The notes beneath the pieces are model-generated. The model saw only the letters and a program-made list of their open reading frames with translations. It searched no databases and was not told the DNA's origin. Of a DNA stretch of 55,184 nucleotides, positions 1 to 8,388 are shown in pieces. The DNA lies in assembly GCA_021785035.1 (NCBI GenBank), contig JAJYGP010000077.1, positions 1 through 55,184 on the forward strand, written 5' to 3'. Source of the DNA: Pseudomonadota bacterium (GTDB lineage: Bacteria; Pseudomonadota; Gammaproteobacteria; Acidiferrobacterales; Acidiferrobacteraceae). The stretch's first letter is position 1; every line of letters begins with the position of its first letter. The position numbers and the translations under genes are program-made.

Positions 1-37
1 CGAGATAACCCTCTAGGAGCGACAGGAAGTCGCTCAC
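1..37 (-). CDS. spoT: Start of a spoT-like gene (partial)
   Basis: Only about 12 codons lie in the window. They read from a GTG at 37-35 as (M)SDFLSLLEGYL and run off the left edge. The ATG one base further upstream (39-37) is followed at once by a stop in its own frame, so GTG is the likely start. The call rests mainly on position: in gammaproteobacteria the bifunctional (p)ppGpp synthetase/hydrolase SpoT normally follows gmk and rpoZ in the same direction, as here. The peptide is too short to prove identity, and no strong ribosome binding site is visible. Confidence 0.45.
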   Translation of the reverse strand, partial: MSDFLSLLEGYL

Positions 38-68
38 ATGGAAAGAAACGGTGGCGCCTTCTGCCCCC

Positions 69-350
69 TTAGGTGGCAGGGTTGGGGCTGAGCTCGCCAG
101 CGCTTCCGATGGGTAAGACGGCGTCATCATCGGCCTCCAGTCCGGCCTCCGGGTTATCATCCAAGATCGCGTTCGTTACAAACCCCTCGGCGATCTCGCG
201 CAACGCCAACACCGTAGGCTTATCGTTTTCCCGCGGGACGCATGGTTCTGCCCCCGCCGCCAGTTGCCGGGCTCGGCGCGCCGCAACCAAGACGAGTTGA
301 AAGCGGTTTTCCACATGATGAAGGCAATCTTCGACGGTGATACGGGCCAT
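69..350 (-). CDS. rpoZ: RNA polymerase omega subunit
   Basis: This is the small omega subunit, which helps fold and assemble the beta-prime subunit of RNA polymerase and takes part in ppGpp binding. The 93-residue protein opens [10 protein letters not shown], the family signature, and carries the conserved helix around residues 16-30 ([15 protein letters not shown]). The block [13 protein letters not shown] at about 44-56 is also typical. Length matches the family, which is about 90 residues. The ATG is preceded by AAGGAG at a spacing of five bases. It lies 43 bases downstream of gmk and just before the spoT-like start, so the genes are probably co-transcribed. The acidic C-terminal tail is variable in the family. 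Confidence 0.95.
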   Translation of the reverse strand: MARITVEDCLHHVENRFQLVLVAARRARQLAAGAEPCVPRENDKPTVLALREIAEGFVTNAILDDNPEAGLEADDDAVLPIGSAGELSPNPAT

Positions 351-393
351 AGGAACTCCTTTAACAATTCGTTCAGTTTAGCAAATACCGCTA

Positions 394-999
394 TCAACCG
401 ATAGCTAAGAGCGTGGCGGGATCGAGCTTGAGCGGACGGCGCTCTCGGCCTTCGAAGACCAAGGCCCTAAGGTCGGCTAGGGCCTCGTCAAACACGTCGT
501 TTACAACCACGTGGTCAAACTCGCGATAGTGCGAAATCTCGTCGCGAGCGGTCGCCATGCGCCTGAGGATGACGGCCTCCTCATCCTGTCCGCGACCACG
601 CAGACGGGCCTCCAGGGCCTCCAGGGAGGGTGGCACAATAAAGATCGTCAGAGCATGAGGCCACGCGGCCTTGATTCGCCTCGCGCCCTGCCAATCGATA
701 TCCAAAATGACGGAGCGGCCGGCCTTCAGGTGGCTCTCGACCGCGGCCTTGGAGGTCCCGTAGCGATTGCCGAACACCTCGGCATGCTCCAAAAAGGCCT
801 GCCTCTCGACCAAACGGGCGAAGGCCGGGCCGTCAACGAAATGATAATGGACGCCGTCCTGTTCGCCAGGACGCGGGGGGCGCGTCGTGTGCGAGACCGA
901 AACCCCGAACCGCGGATCCGCCGTCAGGGCCTTCGCCAAGCTACTTTTGCCGGCGCCACTCGGTGCCGAAAGCACGATAAGACGCCCTTCTTCACTCAA
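394..999 (-). CDS. gmk: Guanylate kinase
   Basis: It phosphorylates GMP to GDP with ATP in the cytoplasm, feeding GTP, dGTP and ppGpp synthesis. The P-loop SAPSGAGKSS sits near the N terminus. The GMP-binding block includes SHTTRPPRPGEQDGVHYHF, followed by the FLEHAEVFGNRYGTS segment and the lid-region arginines in RLRGRGQDEE. The protein has about 201 residues from a TTG at 999-997, which overlaps the yicC stop and gives the usual short leader before the P-loop. A GTG at 1017 would add six residues; neither start has a strong ribosome binding site. The overlap with yicC points to translational coupling in a yicC-gmk-rpoZ transcript. Confidence 0.95.
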   Translation of the reverse strand: MSEEGRLIVLSAPSGAGKSSLAKALTADPRFGVSVSHTTRPPRPGEQDGVHYHFVDGPAFARLVERQAFLEHAEVFGNRYGTSKAAVESHLKAGRSVILDIDWQGARRIKAAWPHALTIFIVPPSLEALEARLRGRGQDEEAVILRRMATARDEISHYREFDHVVVNDVFDEALADLRALVFEGRERRPLKLDPATLLAIG

Positions 1000-1858
1000 T
1001 GTTCTGCACCTGCTCACGCATTTGCTCTATCACCACTTTGATGGCCACGGCCTCGCTTGTGATCTCGGCCGATGGCGACTTCGAGGCCAAAGTGTTGGCC
1101 TCCCGGTTCATCTCCTGCATCAAAAAATCTAACCTGCGACCCACTGGCCCCCCGCCGCCCAAAGCACTTCGCACCTCGGCCACATGAACCCCGAGGCGGT
1201 CGAACTCCTCGGCAATATCGCTCCGCTGCGTCTGCAAAACCACCTCTTGCTCCAAACGGGCCGGATCGAGCGACACATCCAAAGCCTTAACACGCGCCCG
1301 CAAGCGTTCACGCAGACGGTCGGAGGCCGCCAAAACCAGCGGTTTGAGGGTCTCAAGGCGCGCCAATATCTGCTCCGAGCGCTCGACCAGCCCAGCCGCT
1401 AAACGATCGCCCTCGCGTTGTCGGTGGCTTACAAGTGAGGCGAGGGCCCCCTGGGCCGCGGTCATAATCGCGCTCTCCCAAAGAGGCGCGGGTGGCGCCT
1501 GTATGACCCCGGGCCAGCGCAAAACATCCGCAAGCGCCAAGGGGCCGAGGCCCGGATGGGCCATATGAACCGCCTCGGCCGCGCGCACAAGCTCGGCGAC
1601 CAACGCGGAATCAACCGCGACGCGCCCTGGGCCCTCCTTTCTCCGCACAGTCACCTGACAATCGACCTTCCCTCGGTCAAGGGCCTCGACCAGGCGGTGC
1701 CGGAGGAGGTGTTCCAGCGCCCCCATGCCCTCGGGAAGGCGCACCGAGATATCCAGAAAACGGTGATTGACCGAGCGGATCTCGCAAACCACCTCTCCAT
1801 GCTCACAGCGTGCCTGCTCACGGGCAAACGCCGTCATACTTTTAGCGGAGGTTCCCAT
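992..1858 (-). CDS. yicC: YicC family endoribonuclease
   Basis: This 288-residue protein belongs to the YicC family, whose characterised members are endoribonucleases acting on small RNAs and mRNA. The N-terminal signature SMTAFAR occurs at residues 7-13, followed by EIRSVNHRFLDISVRLPE at about 26-43. The conserved C-terminal DUF1732 part is visible as GRRLDFLMQEMNREANTL and SKSPSAEIT, close to the end. Length is as expected. The gene is the first of the minus-strand group and its end overlaps the gmk start. It diverges from the kinase gene at 1981 across a 122-base gap that should hold both promoters; I found no convincing promoter pair there. A second ATG at codon 8 is possible. Confidence 0.92.
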   Translation of the reverse strand: MGTSAKSMTAFAREQARCEHGEVVCEIRSVNHRFLDISVRLPEGMGALEHLLRHRLVEALDRGKVDCQVTVRRKEGPGRVAVDSALVAELVRAAEAVHMAHPGLGPLALADVLRWPGVIQAPPAPLWESAIMTAAQGALASLVSHRQREGDRLAAGLVERSEQILARLETLKPLVLAASDRLRERLRARVKALDVSLDPARLEQEVVLQTQRSDIAEEFDRLGVHVAEVRSALGGGGPVGRRLDFLMQEMNREANTLASKSPSAEITSEAVAIKVVIEQMREQVQNIE

Positions 1859-1980
1859 GTGCCCATACTAACCGAAAAACCCGGCGCCTCGCAGCTTACA
1901 GGATCGATTCTAGGGCCCGACGTCAGGCGAACCGCCAACACGCTGCATTCGGGGCGCTTTTCAGCTATTGTGATTAGCAA

Positions 1981-2922
1981 ATGCGTAATACTCCCACACC
2001 TCTCGCTCAAGGCTACGTCTTAAAGGGCTACCGGATCGACAAAACCCTTGGGGGTGGCGGCTTCAGCTCGGTTTATCTCGCGACCGACCTTGAAACCGGC
2101 ATCGAGGTCGTCATTAAGGAATTTCTTCCGGTCACCCAGGCCTACCGAACCCAGGACGGACGGGTCGAGCCGCTGTCCGAAGAAACCGCGTCGCTTTTTG
2201 CGTCCGGTATCCGGCGATTTTTCGAAGAGGCGCGGGCACTCGCGAAACTCCACCACCCGAACATCGTCCAGGTTACGAACTTCTTTCGTGCCCACAACAC
2301 TGTTTATATGGTGATGCGTTACGAACTCGGAAAAGACTTGCGTTGGTACATTAAGCGTCACCCCCGGGGCTTGAGCGAGAAGTTTCTGCGCACCGTCTTT
2401 CCACCACTCCTGATAGGCCTTGAAGAACTCCATAAAAACGGCCTTTTACATCTGGACATCAAACCCGCCAACATCCTGCTACGCTCCGGCGGCAATCCCT
2501 TGCTGCTCGACTTCGGGGCCGCCCAAAGCACACAGGAGCGTCCCGCCGGCATGCGCACCCTCACTGCCGGATTCGCCCCTATCGAACAGCATAGCAAGGG
2601 CCATATCGGCCCCTGGACAGATCTTTATGCCATTGGTGCGTCTATGTGGGCCTGTCTGAGTGGCCGGGCTCCGCCGCCGGCCACGGCCCGCGCCGTTAAG
2701 GATCATTTCAAGGGGGCGCGACGGGTCTATAGCCGCCGTTATTCGGCCCAGATCCTCGAGGCCATCGACTGGTGCATGCAAATGAACCAGCTTGAACGGC
2801 CCCAGAACGTAGCACAGCTGCTGGCGTTCTTGAACGAAGATCCGACCCAGGACGCCTCCCAAAACCGAGGCGCGGGGCACTGGTTAGAAAAATGGGCGTG
2901 GTGGCGACTCAAACAACTCTAA
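1981..2922 (+). CDS. Serine/threonine protein kinase
   Basis: A Hanks-type protein kinase of 313 residues that should transfer phosphate from ATP to Ser/Thr of unknown target proteins. All main motifs are present: glycine loop GGGGFSSVY at about 24-32, the ATP-binding lysine K46 (VVIKEF), a candidate helix-C glutamate near E83, catalytic HLDIKPANIL at 157-166, the Mg-binding DFG at 177-179, and the GFAPIEQ substrate-loop segment near 197. The usual HRD arginine is replaced by leucine (HLD), so regulation may differ from RD kinases. There is no clear membrane segment or PASTA domain. It is followed after 39 bases by a matching PP2C phosphatase. A kinase/phosphatase pair between yicC and rph is also known from other proteobacteria. 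Confidence 0.9.
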   Translation: MRNTPTPLAQGYVLKGYRIDKTLGGGGFSSVYLATDLETGIEVVIKEFLPVTQAYRTQDGRVEPLSEETASLFASGIRRFFEEARALAKLHHPNIVQVTNFFRAHNTVYMVMRYELGKDLRWYIKRHPRGLSEKFLRTVFPPLLIGLEELHKNGLLHLDIKPANILLRSGGNPLLLDFGAAQSTQERPAGMRTLTAGFAPIEQHSKGHIGPWTDLYAIGASMWACLSGRAPPPATARAVKDHFKGARRVYSRRYSAQILEAIDWCMQMNQLERPQNVAQLLAFLNEDPTQDASQNRGAGHWLEKWAWWRLKQL

Positions 2923-2961
2923 TAATAAAAGAAGGGAGCGGACGAAAATGGGCGATACGCT

Positions 2962-3828
2962 ATGAAATATGTCTATGCGTACGGGTCGCGTCAGGGAGGG
3001 CGCACCCATAACGAAGACCGGGTGGCAGTGGCGGAACGCGACCAAGCGATCTTCATGGTGCTCGGAGATGGTCTCGGCGGACATAAGGGCGGGGGGCTTG
3101 CCTCGGAAACCTTATGCCGGGTCGCGATCAACGCCTTTCGCGCGGTACGCTCGCCGCTCATACAAGATCCGTCCAACTTTTTGGCCCTCGTCGCCTTTCA
3201 GGCTCATCAGTCGCTCCGGGGGCTCGGCAAAAAGCTTCCCGCCGGCGTCGAACCGCGCACGACCTGTGTGTTGTGCTTGGTGCAAAACGGCTGCGCGTAT
3301 TGGGCCCATGTCGGGGATAGCCGACTCTACCACTTCCGCCACGACGCCTTGGCCGAGCGCACCCACGACCACACCGTCGTAGACGACCTTCAGGCGCGCG
3401 GCATACTCGATGAACAGGAATCGCGCGCCCACCCAGCCAAGAGCCAGCTGCTGGCCTGCCTCGGGGGCCGCAGCGACCCCACAGTCAGTCTCAGCGCTGA
3501 AACCCCACTCAAGACCGGCGACCTTCTGGTCTTATGTAGTGATGGGGTCTGGGAGGCCATGGAAACCCGCGAATTTGCGCGCGCCCTTGCCCATCCCGTC
3601 CTTGAAAGCGGTCTTACCGACCTTTTGCTCGAAGCGGAAAATCGAGGCCACGGAGTCTCCGACAACCTCAGCGCAATCAGCTTGCGCTGGCAAGACGCAT
3701 CCGCCTCAGCCCTCGGTCTCGCTCCGCGGGCGCGCCGCCTGACCGCCGAGGCGTTCTGGAGCGAGGGCCAGAAATTGGCTGTGCACAACAAGCTCCGGGA
3801 AGGAGCGCCGCCCAAACGGTCTTCGTAA
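2962..3828 (+). CDS. PP2C-family protein phosphatase
   Basis: A metal-dependent Ser/Thr phosphatase of 288 residues, probably the antagonist of the kinase just upstream. Visible PP2C motifs are RTHNEDR at 14-20, GDGLGGHKGG at 35-44 with the metal aspartate D36, AHVGDSRLY at 115-123, CSDGVWE at 192-198 and SDNLSAI at 233-239. These supply the expected metal-binding aspartates. There is no signal peptide or transmembrane segment, so it should be cytoplasmic. The C-terminal 40 residues after the catalytic core are basic and unassigned. Co-transcription with the kinase is likely; the targets are not evident from the context. Confidence 0.92.
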   Translation: MKYVYAYGSRQGGRTHNEDRVAVAERDQAIFMVLGDGLGGHKGGGLASETLCRVAINAFRAVRSPLIQDPSNFLALVAFQAHQSLRGLGKKLPAGVEPRTTCVLCLVQNGCAYWAHVGDSRLYHFRHDALAERTHDHTVVDDLQARGILDEQESRAHPAKSQLLACLGGRSDPTVSLSAETPLKTGDLLVLCSDGVWEAMETREFARALAHPVLESGLTDLLLEAENRGHGVSDNLSAISLRWQDASASALGLAPRARRLTAEAFWSEGQKLAVHNKLREGAPPKRSS

Positions 3829-4002
3829 CGCGGTACCGCGGGCGCTGCGGTAAACAGAGCTGAGATGGACCCAGCACAGCCGGTCGAGCGCGCCGGGATG
3901 AGTCGCCATGGGGTCGATCTTTCTCACAAAACACCTGGGAGCTTAGGCAATTTTTTTGCTAAACTAGCCGCTCCCTCGACCTCGACCATTAAGGAACACT
4001 CC

Positions 4003-4725
4003 ATGCGACCAAGCGGACGCGCCCCGAATGCCTTGCGCGCCATCCAAATCACCCGCAAGTTTACCCGTTACGCGGAAGGTTCCGTGCTTATCGAATTTGG
4101 AAATACCAAGGTTTTGTGCACCGCCAGCATAGACGAGAAAACCCCGCCCTTCCTGAAAGGGCGGGGTCAAGGCTGGGTCACAGCCGAATACGGCATGTTG
4201 CCGCGCGCCACCGGCCAACGCACGCAGCGCGAAGCAGCGCGTGGCAAGCAAGACGGTCGCACAGTCGAGATTCAGCGTCTCATCGGCCGGTCGCTACGAG
4301 CGGCGGTTGACCTCAAGGCCTTGGGCGAACGCACCATCACGATCGACTGCGATGTCTTGCAGGCGGACGGCGGCACGCGCACGGCGTCCATTACCGGCGG
4401 CTACGTCGCCTTAGTCGATGCGGTACGCTTTCTGAAGTCCCACAAGGTCCTGAAGGACGATCCTTTGCGGCGTCAGATTGCTTCGATATCGGTGGGCATA
4501 CACCAGGGCGAACCAGTCTTAGATCTTGACTACAGCGAGGATTCGAGCGCCGGAACCGACATGAACTTCGTCATGGACGATGGCGGTGGATTCATCGAAA
4601 TCCAAGGCACGGCCGAACACGGAAGCTTTCAGCTTGCAGAGATGTTGGCCATGGCCGAACTCGCGCGTAACGGCATCAAGGAATTGATGGCCGCCCAAAA
4701 CGCTGCTTTGGCGCTTACGCCGTGA
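4003..4725 (+). CDS. rph: Ribonuclease PH
   Basis: RNase PH is a phosphate-dependent 3'-to-5' exoribonuclease that trims tRNA precursors and structured RNA. The 240-residue protein starts [12 protein letters not shown], the family's usual N terminus, so I chose the ATG at 4003, although the frame stays open upstream to 3865. Conserved blocks include [30 protein letters not shown], the RQDGRTVE-like segment read here as [18 protein letters not shown], and [16 protein letters not shown]. The C terminus [14 protein letters not shown] is also typical. It overlaps rdgB by four bases (GTGA), so the two should be translationally coupled. I found no convincing promoter in the 3829-4002 gap beyond an AT-rich run at 3949-3965. 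Confidence 0.96.
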   Translation: MRPSGRAPNALRAIQITRKFTRYAEGSVLIEFGNTKVLCTASIDEKTPPFLKGRGQGWVTAEYGMLPRATGQRTQREAARGKQDGRTVEIQRLIGRSLRAAVDLKALGERTITIDCDVLQADGGTRTASITGGYVALVDAVRFLKSHKVLKDDPLRRQIASISVGIHQGEPVLDLDYSEDSSAGTDMNFVMDDGGGFIEIQGTAEHGSFQLAEMLAMAELARNGIKELMAAQNAALALTP

Positions 4726-5309
4726 AGATCGTCTGCGCCACCCATAACCTGGGAAAACTGACTGAGTTGCGGGGGGCGCTTGCCGAACGGGGCGTGACTC
4801 TCGTGCCCCAATCCGAGCTTGGTATTACCGAAGCCGTAGAAGACGGGCTTACCTTTATCGAAAACGCCCTCATCAAGGCGCGCCACGCAGCGAAAGCAAG
4901 CGGGCTGCCGGCGCTCGCCGACGACTCGGGGCTCGAGGTGGACGCGCTAGGCGGCCGCCCGGGCATCCACTCGGCGCGCTTCGCGGGCCCCGCGGGCGGT
5001 GATGCGGAGAATCGCGCAGCCCTCCTCAGCGCTTTGGCGGGCGTGCGCGAGGAAGACCGCGGGGCGCGGTTTTGCTGCATTTTGGTCTACCTCCGACGCT
5101 ATGACGACCCGCGGCCTTTGGTCGCAGAGGGAGTTTGGGAGGGCCGTATCCTGACCCGCGAGAGCGGAGATCAGGGCTTCGGTTATGACCCGCTGTTTTT
5201 TGTTCCAGAACGCGGCTGCTCGGCAGCCGAATTAGCGGCCGAGGAGAAGCAGCGTCTCAGTCACAGGGCCCAGGCGCTACGTAAACTCGGTGAACTCTTT
5301 CGGCCATGA
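4722..5309 (+). CDS. rdgB: Non-canonical purine NTP pyrophosphatase
   Basis: RdgB/HAM1 hydrolyses dITP, XTP and similar deaminated purine nucleotides to monophosphates, keeping them out of DNA and RNA. The 195-residue protein begins with a GTG overlapping the rph stop. The substrate-binding motif [11 protein letters not shown] is at residues 6-16. The metal and catalytic block [17 protein letters not shown] lies near 65-81, followed by SARFAG. The C-terminal signature GFGYDPLFF is near residue 160, and LSHRAQAL closes the fold. Length and motif spacing are normal. Its ATGA stop overlaps the next gene, hemW. Confidence 0.96.
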   Translation: MKIVCATHNLGKLTELRGALAERGVTLVPQSELGITEAVEDGLTFIENALIKARHAAKASGLPALADDSGLEVDALGGRPGIHSARFAGPAGGDAENRAALLSALAGVREEDRGARFCCILVYLRRYDDPRPLVAEGVWEGRILTRESGDQGFGYDPLFFVPERGCSAAELAAEEKQRLSHRAQALRKLGELFRP

Positions 5310-6499
5310 TCGAGGAACGCGGGCTCCCGCCTCTTAGCCTCTATATCCACATCCCCTGGTGCGTCACGAAATGTCCCTACTGCGACTTTCACTCGCTTCC
5401 TCGACAAGGCCCGCTTCCGGAGGCCCGCTATGTGCGGGCGCTGTTGGCCGACCTGGACCAGGCCGAAGAGGCCCTCCAGGGTCGGACCGTACAGACCATC
5501 TTCTTCGGCGGCGGCACACCTAGCCTTTTTTCAGCTGGCGCGATCAACGAGATTTTGGCGGGCATCAACCACCGCACAGCCCTTCCTCCAGCGTGCGAAA
5601 TCACGCTGGAGGCCAACCCGGGAACGGTGGAGGCGGGCCGCTTCGCAGCATTTCGGGAGGCCGGAGTCAACCGCTTATCCCTGGGTATCCAGAGCTTGCA
5701 AGACCCCTTCTTGCGAGCTCTTGGCCGTATCCATGATAGCCAGGAGGCGTGCGCCGCCATTGACCAAGCCGCGAGCAGCGGTTTTCGGTCCTTTAATATC
5801 GATTTGATGTACGGACTGCCGGGACAGCGCGCCGGGGAGGCGCTAGCCGACGTCTGCGCGGCTTTGTCCGCACAACCGCGGCACCTGTCCTTGTACGAGC
5901 TAACTATCGAGGCGCACACGGCCTTTGCCCACAGGCCCCCGATACTGCCCGACGAACAGGAAAGAGAGGCCATAGAGGCGGCCGTCCAAAGCGCGGCGCA
6001 AAGCGCCCATCTGGAGCGCTACGAGGTCTCAGCTTACGCGAGCCCCGGATTTCAGTGTGCCCACAATCTCAACTACTGGCAATTCGGCGATTATTTAGGC
6101 TTAGGGGCGGGCGCCCATGGCAAGCTTAGCACCCGACAAGGAGTTGTTCGGGAAGTACGCGCCCCGGATCCGGAACGTTATATGGAGGGAACAGACCGGG
6201 TCATGAGCCGCCGCGTACTTTCGGACGCCGATCTGGTATTTGAATTTCTTTTAAACGCCCTGCGTCTTACCGAGGGATTCAGCATCCGGCTCTTTACCGC
6301 GCGTACCGGGCGCGACTTCAAGGACAGCGTTCCGCAATGGCCAGACGCGGTCGCCAAGGGCTTGTTGCTTGTCGATGCCGAGCGGGTGCGCGTCACTCCA
6401 CTGGGTCGGCGCTTTCTTGACTCTCTTCTGAGCTCGCTACTCACAGGCGCCGATCCGGCATCTTTGCCTCTGGAGGTAACTCGCCATGCTTTGGGTTAA
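5306..6499 (+). CDS. hemW: Radical SAM haem chaperone HemW
   Basis: HemW is a radical-SAM protein related to coproporphyrinogen dehydrogenase HemN; studied members bind haem and deliver it to target proteins. The 4Fe-4S motif is CVTKCPYC with cysteines 19, 23 and 26, lacking the fourth cysteine (CxxxCxxCxC) that marks HemN. The GGGTPS motif is near residue 70 and the HemW-typical HNLNYW motif near 253. At 397 residues it is slightly longer than E. coli HemW. It overlaps rdgB by four bases and hemJ by fourteen. The nearby haem gene hemJ supports a haem-related role rather than a pure porphyrin dehydrogenase. Confidence 0.93.
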   Translation: MIEERGLPPLSLYIHIPWCVTKCPYCDFHSLPRQGPLPEARYVRALLADLDQAEEALQGRTVQTIFFGGGTPSLFSAGAINEILAGINHRTALPPACEITLEANPGTVEAGRFAAFREAGVNRLSLGIQSLQDPFLRALGRIHDSQEACAAIDQAASSGFRSFNIDLMYGLPGQRAGEALADVCAALSAQPRHLSLYELTIEAHTAFAHRPPILPDEQEREAIEAAVQSAAQSAHLERYEVSAYASPGFQCAHNLNYWQFGDYLGLGAGAHGKLSTRQGVVREVRAPDPERYMEGTDRVMSRRVLSDADLVFEFLLNALRLTEGFSIRLFTARTGRDFKDSVPQWPDAVAKGLLLVDAERVRVTPLGRRFLDSLLSSLLTGADPASLPLEVTRHALG

Positions 6500-6896
6500 A
6501 GCCTTTCATATTATTTTTGTCATTACGTGGTTCGCGGGCCTTTTCTATCTCCCGCGGCTTTTCGTGTATCACAGCCTGACCGACGACGCCGCGGGAGACG
6601 CGCGCTTTGTCATCATGGAGCGGCGACTTTACCGCTTCACAACCCCGAGCGCGGTCTTGGCCGTGGGCTGCGGGCTTTGGCTCTGGCTTGGATTCGGCTT
6701 TCACGGCATCTGGCTCGATATCAAGGTAACACTGGTAGCCGGATTGATCGCCTACCACATCTATCTCGGAAAACTGTGTCGAGAGCTCGCCGCTGGTCAC
6801 AAGCGAACGCCCACGTTCTACCGGGTCATAAACGAAGTGCCGGCGCTGGCACTCCTGGCCATCGTTACCCTTGTCGTGGTCAAACCCTCCTTCTAA
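6486..6896 (+). CDS. hemJ: Protoporphyrinogen IX oxidase HemJ
   Basis: HemJ is a small integral membrane, haem-binding enzyme that oxidises protoporphyrinogen IX to protoporphyrin IX in the penultimate part of haem synthesis. The 136-residue protein has about four hydrophobic segments. The N-terminal signature is WVKAFHIIFVITWFAGLFYL with the histidine expected to ligate haem. Further conserved features are the RLFVYH segment and the central lysine/arginine region around WLDIKVTLV. It starts inside the end of hemW (14-base overlap), so the two are translated together. No hemG or hemY homologue is visible in the window. Confidence 0.9.
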   Translation: MLWVKAFHIIFVITWFAGLFYLPRLFVYHSLTDDAAGDARFVIMERRLYRFTTPSAVLAVGCGLWLWLGFGFHGIWLDIKVTLVAGLIAYHIYLGKLCRELAAGHKRTPTFYRVINEVPALALLAIVTLVVVKPSF

Positions 6897-6958
6897 AAGC
6901 GGTTCTCGCGTAAATCGGATACACTTTAGGTCGAGATTTGACCTATGGTGGATTGGAA

Positions 6959-6998
6959 TTGCCTATTTATTAGTATTTAATTATTATCTAATATACTA
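6959..6998 (+). promoter_or_regulatory. Candidate promoter and AT-rich operator before the efflux operon
   Basis: TTGCCT at 6959-6964 and TATTAT at 6982-6987 are separated by 17 bases and form a reasonable sigma-70 promoter. The same AT-rich island holds two interleaved inverted repeats: TATTAG at 6968-6973 with CTAATA at 6988-6993, and TAGTAT at 6971-6976 with ATACTA at 6993-6998. Dyads of this kind overlapping a promoter are typical for TetR- or MarR-type repressors of efflux pumps. No regulator gene lies next to it. Assignment is by sequence inspection only. Confidence 0.4.
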
Positions 6999-7026
6999 GC
7001 TGTGCCGACGATCTGAAGGAACCTGC

Positions 7027-8388
7027 ATGAGGCGGTTTTGGGTCTCATTTATGATTGCACTGATAGGTGTGGGCCCACCCCTCGCCGCGGCCCGGGTCTT
7101 CACCCTCCGCCAGGCTGTGCGGTTTGCGCTCACTCACAATAGCGCAACGTCCGTGGCACGCGCCAAAGAAGGGATCGCGCGAGATGAAGGCCGGCTGGCC
7201 CGCGCCGAGGGAGAGCCGCAGGCCAATGTCAGTTATGGTTATCTTGTCAGCGATAATCCCCTCGAAGCCCTGTCCGCCGAACTCGAACGCCGGCAAGTCA
7301 CGGCCCAAGACTTCGTACCCAGCACCCTAAACCACCCGGGGACCACACGCCTTGGCACAACGTCCCTCTCCTTATCGTGGCCGATCTATACAGGCGGCGC
7401 CATCGACGAGGGGATTCAGGCCGGGAATTGGGGCCAAAAGGCGGCGCGGGAATTTGCGCAGCGAACTCGACAGCACATCATAGCGGGCGTGGTAGAAGCT
7501 TATGAAGGCCTTGCTATGGCACAAGCGGCTCGGCGCATAGCGCGCGCGGCGGTCGCGGCCGCCTCTCGCCACGCGCACACGACGAGCGTCTTATTCGCTC
7601 AGGGCCGCATCGTGCGTTCGGATGCCCTGACAGCATCGGTAAATCTCGGCGCAAACAAAGAGCTGCTTGCCGAAGCCGCAAGCGACGTGGAGACAGCGCA
7701 AGAGAATCTCGCGCTGGCCATGGGGGCCCCGGCCGGGGTTCGCGTTCATATATCCCACGGCACCTTGAAGATCCCGGCCCTGCCTCGGCAATCGCTAGAA
7801 CACTATCTCCATACCGCTTTCGTTCAACGTCCCGATGTGCAGGCCCTGCGGGCCGAGCTGCATATGATGCAAGCGCGCGTGCGAGCAGCGCGCGCCCAAT
7901 CCTCAGTCCATATATCCCTCATGGCTCAATCCCAGTGGTTCAGCCAAACACCGGCTCTGCGTCACAACGCCTGGACCGTCGGCGCGGTTATCAGTAAATC
8001 CCTATATGACGGCGACCGCGCGCGTGACCATGCGGATGTCCTACAAGAACGGATGGCAGAGGTCAACGGGAAGCTTGCCGGCCTCAAGTCCCGGATCGAT
8101 TACGAAGTAGCGACCGCCTACGACACCATGCACAACGCCGCGCGGCGTTACCGAATAGCCCACGCCAATGTAGCGCGGGCGCGGCGCACGGTGGTCCTTG
8201 TCGATAGGCGTTATGGCGAAGGCCGCGCGATCCTCCTCGAACTTTTGAACGCCGAGGAAGCGCTGGTCCAGGCTCGCGAACAAGAACTTGGCGCGCTTTA
8301 TGCCTTTGCCAGCCATCACGTAGGTCTTGCCAGCGCTTGCGGGACCTTGTCCATGAGATCGCTCCCGGCATGGCGCGCGCATTCATGA
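7027..8388 (+). CDS. TolC-family outer membrane efflux protein
   Basis: A 453-residue TolC/OEP-type outer-membrane channel, expected to form the exit duct of a tripartite efflux pump. An N-terminal signal peptide is visible (MRRFWVSFMIALIGVG followed by small residues, cleavage near AAA at about 20-23). The mature part starts with FTLRQAVRFALTHN, the typical first helix of these proteins. It has two long alanine- and arginine-rich helical repeats, including SLSWPIYTGGAIDEGI and a second-half equivalent ending in ISKSLYDGDRARDH. There is no lipobox. It overlaps the next gene by ATGA, and an RND pump follows, so the three genes form one operon. Confidence 0.88.
   Translation: MRRFWVSFMIALIGVGPPLAAARVFTLRQAVRFALTHNSATSVARAKEGIARDEGRLARAEGEPQANVSYGYLVSDNPLEALSAELERRQVTAQDFVPSTLNHPGTTRLGTTSLSLSWPIYTGGAIDEGIQAGNWGQKAAREFAQRTRQHIIAGVVEAYEGLAMAQAARRIARAAVAAASRHAHTTSVLFAQGRIVRSDALTASVNLGANKELLAEAASDVETAQENLALAMGAPAGVRVHISHGTLKIPALPRQSLEHYLHTAFVQRPDVQALRAELHMMQARVRAARAQSSVHISLMAQSQWFSQTPALRHNAWTVGAVISKSLYDGDRARDHADVLQERMAEVNGKLAGLKSRIDYEVATAYDTMHNAARRYRIAHANVARARRTVVLVDRRYGEGRAILLELLNAEEALVQAREQELGALYAFASHHVGLASACGTLSMRSLPAWRAHS

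Noticed and set aside
3943-3966. Promoter for rph in the T-run before its start
   Set aside because: TAAACT could be a -10, but no acceptable -35 stands 16-18 bases upstream.
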